From Chryseobacterium gwangjuense (lineage in GTDB: Bacteria > Bacteroidota > Bacteroidia > Flavobacteriales > Weeksellaceae): a DNA stretch of 64,000 nt. Below the pieces are notes generated by a model. The model worked only from the letters and a program-made list of their open reading frames with translations. It was not told the origin of the DNA and did not search any database. A program made the translations under genes and the position numbers. Below, in pieces: positions 25,972 to 33,927 of the stretch (position 1 is its first letter; each line of letters starts with the position of its first letter). The DNA lies in assembly GCF_021311115.1 (NCBI RefSeq), contig NZ_JAJTNP010000003.1, forward strand, positions 124,001 to 188,000. The letters are read 5' to 3'.

Positions 25972-26044
25972 GACTCGGTAGCTCAGCTGGTAGAGCAATA
26001 CACTTTTAATGTATGGGTCCTGGGTTCGAATCCCAGCCGGGTCA
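25972..26044 (+). tRNA. tRNA-Lys (TTT), second copy
   Basis: A 73-nt tRNA identical base for base to 25707-25779, including the anticodon loop CTTTTAA. The identity extends only a few bases into the flanks, indicating a recent local duplication or gene conversion around the intervening tRNA-Leu. Confidence 0.97.
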
Positions 26045-26099
26045 CAAGTTTACTGAAAAGTAAATTTTTTTCATATTAATATTTTGTGATTTGGTGTTT

Positions 26100-26131
26100 C
26101 AAAGGCTTCGTAAGAAGCCTTTGATTTTTTG
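26100..26131 (+). terminator. Terminator of the tRNA cluster
   Basis: Perfect 10-base arms (CAAAGGCTTC at 26100-26109, complement at 26114-26123), a 4-base loop, then a T-rich run. Confidence 0.92.
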
Positions 26132-26310
26132 TGTTCAATCTAAAATAATAGAAGCAAAAGTTTTAGAAAAAGAACCGTAGGTAATCATTGATCTATTATT
26201 GCCAATTGGAGTCTCTTTTTTATTTTATTCAAAATCTAATTGAGAAAAATAAAATTTAAAGTGCTGGATCATATAGTTGTTATTTTGTGAATTGGTGTTT
26301 ATTACAATAA

Positions 26311-26338
26311 AAAAACTCTGATGGTAATATCAGAGTTT
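26311..26338 (-). terminator. Terminator after panC
   Basis: Ten-base arms (AAACTCTGAT at 26313-26322, complement at 26329-26338) with T residues on the minus strand, about 28 nt past the panC stop. Confidence 0.88.
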
Positions 26339-26365
26339 GTCTTTTATAAAAATAGAGGTACAATA

Positions 26366-27214
26366 TTAATCTAAATGCATATTGTCAATTAATCGAACTC
26401 CATCCACAATAACTACAATGAAAGCTCTGAAATTCTTGTCTTCGGAAAAAAGATTAGTCTCTTTTAAAGTTTCCTCGTCTGCAATTAAGAAATATTCGAG
26501 TTGCATGCCTTCTTGGTGATTAAAAATGTCCTGTACTTTCTCTTTGATTTCTGCTATGGTAATTTCTTTAAACCAACCATTTACCTTTTTTAATGTTGCA
26601 TAAATGATTTTCGAAGCTTCTTTTCTATCCTCATGAAGTCTTTGGTTTCTAGAACTTAACGCTAAACCATTAGTCGCTCTGTAAATAGGAACTCCTTTTA
26701 TTTTAATGGGAAGTTTTTTCTTTTCAACCATTTTTTTAATAATGGCTAATTGTTGGAAGTCTTTTTCTCCGAAATAAGCATTGTCGGGGTGTATCTGTCT
26801 AAAAAGCTCTTCTACAACTGTTCCAACCCCATCAAAATGACCAGGACGTGATTTTCCTTCCATTTCGTTTTCTAGTCCGTCGAAATCATAATGTTGACTT
26901 TCTGTTTTTTCGGGGTAAATATCTGCTACTTCGGGAGTGTATACAGCATCTACTAATCCTGAGTTTTTTAGAATTAAAATGTCTCGATTGACATCTCGGG
27001 GATATTTTTCTAAGTCTTCAGAGTTGTTGAATTGAGTGGGGTTTACGAAAATTGAAGAAATGACAAGATCGTTTTCTTTTCTGGCTTCTTCATAAAGAGA
27101 AAGATGTCCGTTATGCAATGCTCCCATTGTAGGAGCGAAGCCGATTCTTTTTCCCATTTCTTTCTGTCTTTCAATGAAATCCTGAAGTGTTTTTTTATTT
27201 TTTAAAACTTCCAT
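26366..27214 (-). CDS. panC: Pantothenate synthetase
   Basis: Joins pantoate and beta-alanine with ATP to give pantothenate, the vitamin precursor of coenzyme A. The 282 residues match the family. Key motifs are FAPTMGALHNGHLSL (ATP-binding HxGH, about 27-41), FVNPTQFNNSEDLEKYPR, GKSRPGHFDGVGTVV, YFGEKDFQQL and LALSSRN (KMSKS-like region). A candidate -7 element (TATTTTTG on the minus strand, 27242-27235) lies 20 nt upstream. It is divergent from the glycogen-synthase-like gene, with about 170 nt between them. Confidence 0.97.
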   Translation of the reverse strand: MEVLKNKKTLQDFIERQKEMGKRIGFAPTMGALHNGHLSLYEEARKENDLVISSIFVNPTQFNNSEDLEKYPRDVNRDILILKNSGLVDAVYTPEVADIYPEKTESQHYDFDGLENEMEGKSRPGHFDGVGTVVEELFRQIHPDNAYFGEKDFQQLAIIKKMVEKKKLPIKIKGVPIYRATNGLALSSRNQRLHEDRKEASKIIYATLKKVNGWFKEITIAEIKEKVQDIFNHQEGMQLEYFLIADEETLKETNLFSEDKNFRAFIVVIVDGVRLIDNMHLD

Positions 27215-27337
27215 AGTTCGTTATAATAATATTTCAAAAATACTAAAAATATCATATAATACTGTGTAGTTTGATAATTTGAAAAAGGGAATTATCGTAA
27301 AAAAATGTTAATTAAAATAATGTTGGATGTTTTTTTG

Positions 27338-27345
27338 TAATTTTG
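27338..27345 (+). promoter_or_regulatory. Candidate -7 element for the glycogen-synthase-like operon
   Basis: TAATTTTG followed by CA matches TAnnTTTG and lies 39 nt before the ATG at 27385. The spacing of any -33 TTG is not canonical. Confidence 0.5.
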
Positions 27346-27384
27346 CACATTAAAGCATTTTTACAAAAAATTAGATAGAAGTTT

Positions 27385-28155
27385 ATGCCGAATCAAAAGA
27401 TACTGTACATTACCACAGAAATGTACCCTTACCAGGAAGATACAAATTTAGCAACAGTGGTAAACAAAATGGCACTTAAGATGCACAACGATGGCAATGA
27501 TGTAAGAGTTTTTATGCCAAGATTTGGACAAATAAGTGAAAGGAAGTTTCAGCTGCACGAGGTTATCCGCCTCTCAGGAATGAATATTATTATCAATGAT
27601 CTAGATCAGCCACTTATCATTAAGGTAGCTTCTCTTCCAGGGGAAAGACTTCAGGTTTACTTTATAGATAATGAAGAATATTTCAAAAGAAAGCAGTATT
27701 ATTTTGATGATGAAGGAAACCCTTTTGATGACAATGATGAAAGAGCAATCTTTTTTGCGAGAGGGGTTATTGAAACCATTAAAAAGCTAAACTGGGTTCC
27801 GGACGTAATCCATTTGAATGGATGGATGTCTTCTTTCGTTCCAATTTACTTGAAAACATATTACGAAACTGATGCATATTTCAAAGATGCTAAAATAGTG
27901 CTGTCTCTTTACAATGAGAAAGATGCTGCTTTAAGTGATAAAATTGAGGAAAAGCTTAAGTTTGATAATATTTCTGGTTTAAAAACGTTAAATAATCCAA
28001 CAATTCAAAACGTTGTGATTGAAAGTATGAGCTACGTAGACTCTATTGTAAAAGGAGATGAGTTCTTAAACGAAGACTTAGATAAAGCTTTCAACGAAAC
28101 CGGTACATCAAAATCAGAATATCTTGATGTAGATTCTATAAACCAACTTTATTAA
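27385..28155 (+). CDS. Half-length GT5 glycogen-synthase homologue, probably non-catalytic
   Basis: A 256-residue protein equal to only the N-terminal Rossmann half of glycogen/starch synthases. ILYITTEMYPY at the start and DVIHLNGWMSSFVPIYLK (140-157) fit the GT5 fold, but the ADP-glucose loop KTGGLADV is replaced by QEDTNLATVV (17-26), and the catalytic H-x-H-D-W-H-T is HLNGWMS (143-149). The C-terminal nucleotide-binding domain is absent: the stop is followed within 13 nt by the next gene, so no frameshift is hidden. It is expected to be catalytically dead as a transferase. Cotranscription with a DUF4270 lipoprotein and glmS hints at an envelope-related role. Confidence 0.8.
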   Translation: MPNQKILYITTEMYPYQEDTNLATVVNKMALKMHNDGNDVRVFMPRFGQISERKFQLHEVIRLSGMNIIINDLDQPLIIKVASLPGERLQVYFIDNEEYFKRKQYYFDDEGNPFDDNDERAIFFARGVIETIKKLNWVPDVIHLNGWMSSFVPIYLKTYYETDAYFKDAKIVLSLYNEKDAALSDKIEEKLKFDNISGLKTLNNPTIQNVVIESMSYVDSIVKGDEFLNEDLDKAFNETGTSKSEYLDVDSINQLY

Positions 28156-28168
28156 AAAACACATTTTA

Positions 28169-29728
28169 ATGACTTATACTATTAAAAAATCTTTCGCCAT
28201 TTTGTTTATGGCGATTTTTGGAAGTGTATTATTATACAATTGTGAGCCTGAAACAGATACTTTAGGAGAGCAGTTGTTTTTAAATGGAGCAGTTCAAGGA
28301 GACGAGACGCCTTATGATGTAATTGCTTTTAATATTGATAATCATGATAGTATCCGTAGTGACGCCGGAAAGTTAGGTGCCGGAGTTCTTGGAGCTTTTT
28401 CGGAAGATCAGTTTGGAAGACAGAAAGCTTCTTATCTTACACAGCTGAGATTATCAACATATGATCCTGATTTTGGAAAAAATGCAACTGTAGATTCTGT
28501 AGTTTTAGTAATGAAACCAACTTATGCAAGTGATTCGGTTACTACAACTACAGACGAAAGTTATGTCTTTGCCGGTGTTGATGGTAATGTAGATGCTAAA
28601 AAAGTGGTAAATACTTACCCTGTGCGAAAATTCGGGAAAGCTAAAATAAATGGTAAAACTACATTTAATATTAAAGTTTTTGAAGTAACGGATTTCCTAA
28701 AATCAGTTTCGGATACGGTAAAATCTAATCAGACCTTCGCATATGACCCAACGGCCTTAGGGGCAAAAGAATTTAAAGGAGATATAAATTCTATAGCAAT
28801 TACTAAAGATTCTGATGGAAGTTCATTGTTTACAACGGCTACACCTGGGATTAGAATTAAGCTTAACAAAGATTTCTTCCAGGATAAAATTATTGCAAAG
28901 CAGGATAAACCGGAACTTCAGGATGCTTCTAATTTTATAAGACATATTAAAGGTCTTAGAATAGCGGTTGACGAATCGGATGGTTACCTATTCCAATTCT
29001 CTCCAAATACAATGGAGCTTATCATGTATTATAAATATGATAAGGTAGATGGGAGTACAACAACAAGACCTCAAAAAACTTATTCATTTGATCTAGGATC
29101 TTCTAACGCACATATTGGTCAATATGAGTATAATAGAACCAATTCTGCTTGGGCTAACAGTACAATTGGAAATCCGTCGCAAGGAGACAAAAAACTATTC
29201 TTACAGGGAATGGGAGGTCCTTCGATCGGGATTAAAATCCCTGATGGGGAGATAGATAAGCTTAAGAAATTGTATAATGATAAGAAATCAGCAATTATTA
29301 GTGCTAAAATAAGAATATATGCAGATCCAGCATGGAATAATAACTATGCTAAGCCAACGGAGCTCACTTTCTTGCAAAAATATAAGGATGGTACTAAAAC
29401 TAAAACTAATTTTACGGATGATATATTTAGTTTAGTTGGCGTTCCAGGATATACTCTTTTTAAATATTATAATCTTGATAAAAACTCGGCGTATTATGAA
29501 TTTATTGTTACTAAATCCGTAAAAGATTTAGTAGAGAAGGGAGCGGATAATTCTACCAAATATTTTAGAATTGATATGGCAGCTTTCTTAAATAATTCAG
29601 CTGGAACAGGTTTAGCAGGATTTCAGTATACTTCTAGATCATATGATACAAACAGACTTGTATTTGTAGGAAATGATTCATCTAGTCAAAACAAAATACA
29701 GCTTTTAGTTGTTCACAGTAAAAAATAA
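28169..29728 (+). CDS. DUF4270 lipoprotein
   Basis: A 519-residue exported lipoprotein. The hydrophobic signal ends LLYNC (Cys about 26), then EPETDTLGEQLF, the typical opening of DUF4270 proteins of Bacteroidota. The body is beta-rich with regular YxLxV-like strands and many DS/TD-rich turns, and it ends in a beta strand. It is probably periplasmic or on the outer membrane. Function is unknown to me. It lies 13 nt after the glycogen-synthase-like gene and 28 nt before glmS, implying one operon. Confidence 0.85.
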   Translation: MTYTIKKSFAILFMAIFGSVLLYNCEPETDTLGEQLFLNGAVQGDETPYDVIAFNIDNHDSIRSDAGKLGAGVLGAFSEDQFGRQKASYLTQLRLSTYDPDFGKNATVDSVVLVMKPTYASDSVTTTTDESYVFAGVDGNVDAKKVVNTYPVRKFGKAKINGKTTFNIKVFEVTDFLKSVSDTVKSNQTFAYDPTALGAKEFKGDINSIAITKDSDGSSLFTTATPGIRIKLNKDFFQDKIIAKQDKPELQDASNFIRHIKGLRIAVDESDGYLFQFSPNTMELIMYYKYDKVDGSTTTRPQKTYSFDLGSSNAHIGQYEYNRTNSAWANSTIGNPSQGDKKLFLQGMGGPSIGIKIPDGEIDKLKKLYNDKKSAIISAKIRIYADPAWNNNYAKPTELTFLQKYKDGTKTKTNFTDDIFSLVGVPGYTLFKYYNLDKNSAYYEFIVTKSVKDLVEKGADNSTKYFRIDMAAFLNNSAGTGLAGFQYTSRSYDTNRLVFVGNDSSSQNKIQLLVVHSKK

Positions 29729-29756
29729 AATACAAATAAAAAACACGAGATAAATT

Positions 29757-31610
29757 ATGTGCGGAATAGTAGGGTATACAGGATTTCAAGATGCGTATGA
29801 TATTGTTATCAATGGTCTTAGAAGATTGGAATATAGAGGGTATGATAGTGCAGGGATTGTTTTAGAAGATGGAAATAGCAAATTTGAAGTTGAAAAAACG
29901 AAAGGGAAAGTAGATGACTTAGTAAAGATTTCTGAAGGACTGAAGGGTACTGCTAAAATTGGTATGGGACATACTCGTTGGGCTACACATGGAGTTCCTA
30001 GCGATAGAAACTCTCACCCACACCTTTCTAATAATAATAAAATTGCGCTTGTTCACAATGGTATTATAGAGAACTATGATACTATTAAAACAATGTTGAC
30101 GGAAAAAGGATTTACTTTCAAATCTGAGACTGATACTGAGGTTTTGGTGAATCTTATCCAGTATTTTATGGATCTAAATTCCGAAATGGATTTTCCTACT
30201 GCGGTAAGATATGCCCTTAATGAAGTATATGGTGCGTATGCTATCACAGTAATGCATGAAGATTTTCCAGGAGTACTGGTTGTAGGAAGATTAGGATCTC
30301 CTTTAGCAATTGGTATTGGTGAAAAAGAATATTTTATTGCTTCTGATGCCTCTCCTTTTGTAGAATTTACGAAAGAAGCAATATATCTTGAAGAAGGTCA
30401 TATGGCTACAATTTCTTTAGAAAATGGAGTAGATATCAGAACTATTAATGATAATTCTAAAATAGAACCTGAAATTCAAGAACTTAAATTGAGTCTTGAG
30501 CAGATTGAAAAAGGAGGTTACGAACATTTTATGTTAAAAGAAATTTTCGAGCAGCCAAAATCTATACACGATACCATGAGAGGTAGACTTCTTGTAGATG
30601 AAGGGGTTATCAAAATGGCTGGAATCTGGGATCATATTGAAAGATTCAAAAATGCGAACAGAATTATCATCATTGCTTGTGGAACCTCTTGGCACGCAGG
30701 TCTTATCGGTGAGTATTTAATTGAAGAATATGCGAGAATTCCGGTTGAAGTAGAATATGCTTCAGAATTCAGATACAGAAACCCAATCATTACGGATAAA
30801 GATGTGGTGATTGCAATTTCTCAATCAGGAGAGACTGCCGATACAATGGCTGCATTAAAATTAGCTAAAGAAAAAGGAGCATTTATATATGGTATTTGTA
30901 ATGTTGTGGATTCTTCAATTGCAAGAATTACAGATGCAGGTTCATACACGCATGCAGGTCCTGAAATTGGAGTAGCTTCAACGAAAGCTTTTACTGCACA
31001 GTTGACAATCCTTACTTTAATTGCATTTAAATTAGGTAAACATAACGGAAACCTAGGGAATGCGGATTTTATGAGCTTAATTGCTGAATTAGATGCTATT
31101 CCTAAAAGAATTGAAGATGTTCTAAGTTCAACACACGAATTGGTTCAAAATATTGCAAAAGATTTTGTAAATACTACCAACTTCCTATATTTAGGAAGAG
31201 GATATAATTATCCGGCAGCATTGGAAGGGGCTCTGAAATTAAAGGAAATTTCCTATATTCATGCAGAAGGATATCCGGCTGCAGAAATGAAGCATGGTCC
31301 TATTGCTTTAATTGATGAAAATATGCCAATTGTTATCATTGCTCCGAAAAAAGGGCATTATGATAAGATTGTAAGTAATGTTCAGGAAATTAAAGCGAGA
31401 AAAGGAAAAGTTATTGCGGTTGTTAATAAAGGAGATACTCAAGTAAGTGCGATGGCAGATTATGTTATCGAAATTCCTGAGACTTCTGAATGTTTCTCAC
31501 CAATTGTTGCATCAGTGCCATTACAGTTATTGGCGTACTATATTGCAGTGTATAGAGGAGCAAATGTGGACCAGCCAAGAAACCTTGCAAAATCTGTAAC
31601 TGTGGAATAA
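29757..31610 (+). CDS. glmS: Glucosamine-6-phosphate synthase (isomerizing)
   Basis: Makes glucosamine 6-phosphate from fructose 6-phosphate and glutamine, the first step of UDP-GlcNAc synthesis for peptidoglycan and LPS. The 617 residues match. The N-terminal glutaminase starts MCGIVGYTG with nucleophile Cys2, and includes HTRWATHG and HNGIIENY. Two SIS sugar-isomerase domains follow with CGTSWHAG, SQSGETADT, and GRGYNYPAALEGALKLKEIS. The C-terminus AKSVTVE is the canonical end closing the active site. No glmS ribozyme-like element is evident in the 28-nt upstream gap. Confidence 0.97.
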   Translation: MCGIVGYTGFQDAYDIVINGLRRLEYRGYDSAGIVLEDGNSKFEVEKTKGKVDDLVKISEGLKGTAKIGMGHTRWATHGVPSDRNSHPHLSNNNKIALVHNGIIENYDTIKTMLTEKGFTFKSETDTEVLVNLIQYFMDLNSEMDFPTAVRYALNEVYGAYAITVMHEDFPGVLVVGRLGSPLAIGIGEKEYFIASDASPFVEFTKEAIYLEEGHMATISLENGVDIRTINDNSKIEPEIQELKLSLEQIEKGGYEHFMLKEIFEQPKSIHDTMRGRLLVDEGVIKMAGIWDHIERFKNANRIIIIACGTSWHAGLIGEYLIEEYARIPVEVEYASEFRYRNPIITDKDVVIAISQSGETADTMAALKLAKEKGAFIYGICNVVDSSIARITDAGSYTHAGPEIGVASTKAFTAQLTILTLIAFKLGKHNGNLGNADFMSLIAELDAIPKRIEDVLSSTHELVQNIAKDFVNTTNFLYLGRGYNYPAALEGALKLKEISYIHAEGYPAAEMKHGPIALIDENMPIVIIAPKKGHYDKIVSNVQEIKARKGKVIAVVNKGDTQVSAMADYVIEIPETSECFSPIVASVPLQLLAYYIAVYRGANVDQPRNLAKSVTVE

Positions 31611-31718
31611 AAAATTGGTGTAAATAAAATAAATTTAGATTTCTTCCGTTATTTCAAAAAAAATCTTAAAAGTTTCTTAAAAAAATTATATATTTACGGC
31701 TTAATTATAAAAATTAAC

Positions 31719-33137
31719 ATGAAAAGGATATTTCTTTTATTATTGTCTGCGTCAGTAGCGTCGGTATCTTGTTCAGGTGGTGGTACTTCTTCTGTAGGGA
31801 AACCAGGAACGAAAGGAGAATTGATACCAAGAGAAAAAGCAAAATCATTTGTTGCGGAAAGACCATATGGTATGGTTGCGATTCCTGCAGGCTCGTTTAT
31901 AGCGGGTATGGCAGATCAGGACCCAACAAACTCTCCGGAAAAATCAGCGTTGAAAACATCAACGGTTTCTTCTTTCTTCATGGACGAAGCTGAAACTACG
32001 AATGCGGAATACAGACTGTTTATCAATTACGTGAGAGACTCTATTGCCAGAACATTGCTTGCAGAAGCAGCAGGTGAAGGCGGAGATGGCAAAGGAAAAG
32101 GAGCTAGTATTGGAGACTATGCTTACCTTGCTAAAAAAGAAGATAATTTAACACCATATCAAGAATATTTAGAAGGCCAAGGTGGCGGAGATGAAGGAAG
32201 CTACGATGCAAGTAAGAAATTAGATTGGAAAATTCCATTGAACTGGAATACTTCAAAATATCCGGATGTAGAATATGCAGAGGTTTTAGAATCAATGTAT
32301 CTTCCGGCTTCTTCTAGAGTTGGAAGCGAGAGAATTCTAGATGTAAGTAAATTAAAATACAACTATCAGTGGGGAGACATGGATGCTGCTATTGCTGATA
32401 ATGAAAGAGGAGCAAATTATTTGAAAAAAGAAAGTATTGCTGTATATCCGGATACTACGGTTTGGGTAAAAGACTTTCACTTTACTTATAATGAGCCATT
32501 ATTTGAACAATATTTCTGGCACAAAGCTTACAAAGACTATCCTGTAGTTGGGGTAACTTGGGATCAGGCAAGAGCTTATTGTAATTTTAGATCTAAATTA
32601 AAATCTGATTACAATGAAAGTTTAAAAAGAAGAAAACAAAGACCTTTGAAATTCCGTCTACCTAACGAGACTGAATGGGAATATGCTGCAAAAGGAGGAA
32701 AGCAAAATGCTACTTATCCTTGGGGAGGACCTTACTTAATGGATGATAGAGGTTGTTATCTAGCAAACTTTAAGCCAAAAAGAGGTAACTATATGGAGGA
32801 CGATAAAAAAGGTACTTATACTTATACTGCTCCAGTAAAGAAATTTAGAAAGAACGGATTCGGTTTATATGACATGGCTGGAAACGTTGCTGAATGGACG
32901 GAGTCTGGATATAATAATTCATCTGCAGTATTTACTTCTACGCTTAACCCATCTACTAAAGATAAATCAGACTCTAGAAAATCTGTAAGAGGAGGTTCTT
33001 GGAAAGATGTTGGGTATATGTTGATGACTGGTATGAGAGATTGGGAAAGAAAAGATTCTGCAAGAAGTTATATTGGATTTAGAACAGTACAGGATATCCC
33101 TGAAGCTGCTGTAAAACCAAGAAAAATAAACAGATAA
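31719..33137 (+). CDS. gldK: Gliding motility / T9SS lipoprotein GldK
   Basis: Outer-membrane-associated lipoprotein that, with GldN, forms the periplasmic ring of the type IX secretion system. The 472-residue precursor has a lipobox SVASVSC (Cys about 19). The core is a formylglycine-generating-enzyme/sulfatase-modifying fold: AIPAGSFIAGM near residue 50, RLPNETEWEYAAKGG, GLYDMAGNVAEWTESGY, SVRGGSW and IGFRTV. A Gly-rich insertion (GGDGKGKGAS) lies near residue 125. It is the first of four genes in conserved order K-L-M-N with gaps of 45, 52 and 18 nt. Confidence 0.97.
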   Translation: MKRIFLLLLSASVASVSCSGGGTSSVGKPGTKGELIPREKAKSFVAERPYGMVAIPAGSFIAGMADQDPTNSPEKSALKTSTVSSFFMDEAETTNAEYRLFINYVRDSIARTLLAEAAGEGGDGKGKGASIGDYAYLAKKEDNLTPYQEYLEGQGGGDEGSYDASKKLDWKIPLNWNTSKYPDVEYAEVLESMYLPASSRVGSERILDVSKLKYNYQWGDMDAAIADNERGANYLKKESIAVYPDTTVWVKDFHFTYNEPLFEQYFWHKAYKDYPVVGVTWDQARAYCNFRSKLKSDYNESLKRRKQRPLKFRLPNETEWEYAAKGGKQNATYPWGGPYLMDDRGCYLANFKPKRGNYMEDDKKGTYTYTAPVKKFRKNGFGLYDMAGNVAEWTESGYNNSSAVFTSTLNPSTKDKSDSRKSVRGGSWKDVGYMLMTGMRDWERKDSARSYIGFRTVQDIPEAAVKPRKINR

Positions 33138-33182
33138 CCAATAAAACTAATTTTACACTAACATTAAAAAAAACTAACTTAT

Positions 33183-33875
33183 ATGTTTAAGACTAAAGAT
33201 GCTTGGATGAATTTCTTCTATTCATTCGGTGCTGCAATTGTAATTCTTGGAGCTTGGCTTAAAATTACTCACATTACACTGGGACCTATTAATGGTAATA
33301 TTGCTCTTACAGTAGGACTTATTACTGAAGCTATTATCTTCATCATTTTTGCCTTTGACCCTCCGAAAAATGAAGAGTCTTATGCTTGGGAAAATGTTTA
33401 TCCTGAATTATTAGATAAACATGCAAACCCTAACCCATTACATTCTAATGTTTCTACTAGAAATAATAACAACCACTTAGCAGAATTAGAGAACTCTCTT
33501 TCTGGTAAACTTGACAAAATGTTACAGGATGCAAAACTTGACGTTCAGTTATTTGATAGATTAAGAACAGGAATCGATAAATTTTCTAGCTCTGTAGACC
33601 AGATCAACCAAACAGTAGACGTATCTGCTTCTACTCACAAATATAATGATCAGTTGAACAAAGCTGCTGAGCACATGGAAAGTATGAATGCTTTATACGC
33701 TATGCAATTGGAAAGCGGTAAAAGACAATCAGAATTTGCAAACAAATATGTTGCAGATATGCAAAAATCTGCTGAACAATCAGAAAAATTCAACCAAGAG
33801 TTACAAGGCTTAACGTCTAATTTAAATAATTTAAATAGAGTTTATGGCGGTATGTTAACTGCGATGAAGTCTTAA
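33183..33875 (+). CDS. gldL: T9SS inner-membrane motor protein GldL
   Basis: Inner-membrane protein that, with GldM, forms the proton-driven motor for T9SS and gliding. The 230 residues have two transmembrane helices (about residues 10-28 and 36-56); GAWLKITH precedes the second, and a conserved acidic residue in TM2 (TEAIIFIIFAFDPP) is visible. The remainder is a cytoplasmic helical domain rich in N, E and K. Placed between gldK and gldM in the expected order. Confidence 0.96.
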   Translation: MFKTKDAWMNFFYSFGAAIVILGAWLKITHITLGPINGNIALTVGLITEAIIFIIFAFDPPKNEESYAWENVYPELLDKHANPNPLHSNVSTRNNNNHLAELENSLSGKLDKMLQDAKLDVQLFDRLRTGIDKFSSSVDQINQTVDVSASTHKYNDQLNKAAEHMESMNALYAMQLESGKRQSEFANKYVADMQKSAEQSEKFNQELQGLTSNLNNLNRVYGGMLTAMKS

Positions 33876-33927
33876 TTTCTTAACCATTTCTAAATTTTAA
33901 TTATTTAATCAAACAAAAGAAAAGAGA

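Larger units (their letters stand above)
26045..26365. other. 321-nt gap between the tRNA cluster and panC
   Basis: It holds the tRNA terminator (26100-26131), the panC terminator (26311-26338) and a 20-nt near-identical direct repeat (TATTTTGTGATTTGGTGTTT at 26080-26099, again at 26281-26300 with one mismatch). No gene is seen. Confidence 0.7.

Noticed and set aside
29729..29756. glmS ribozyme or other riboswitch
   Set aside because: Only 28 nt separate glmS from the upstream gene, too short for a ribozyme.
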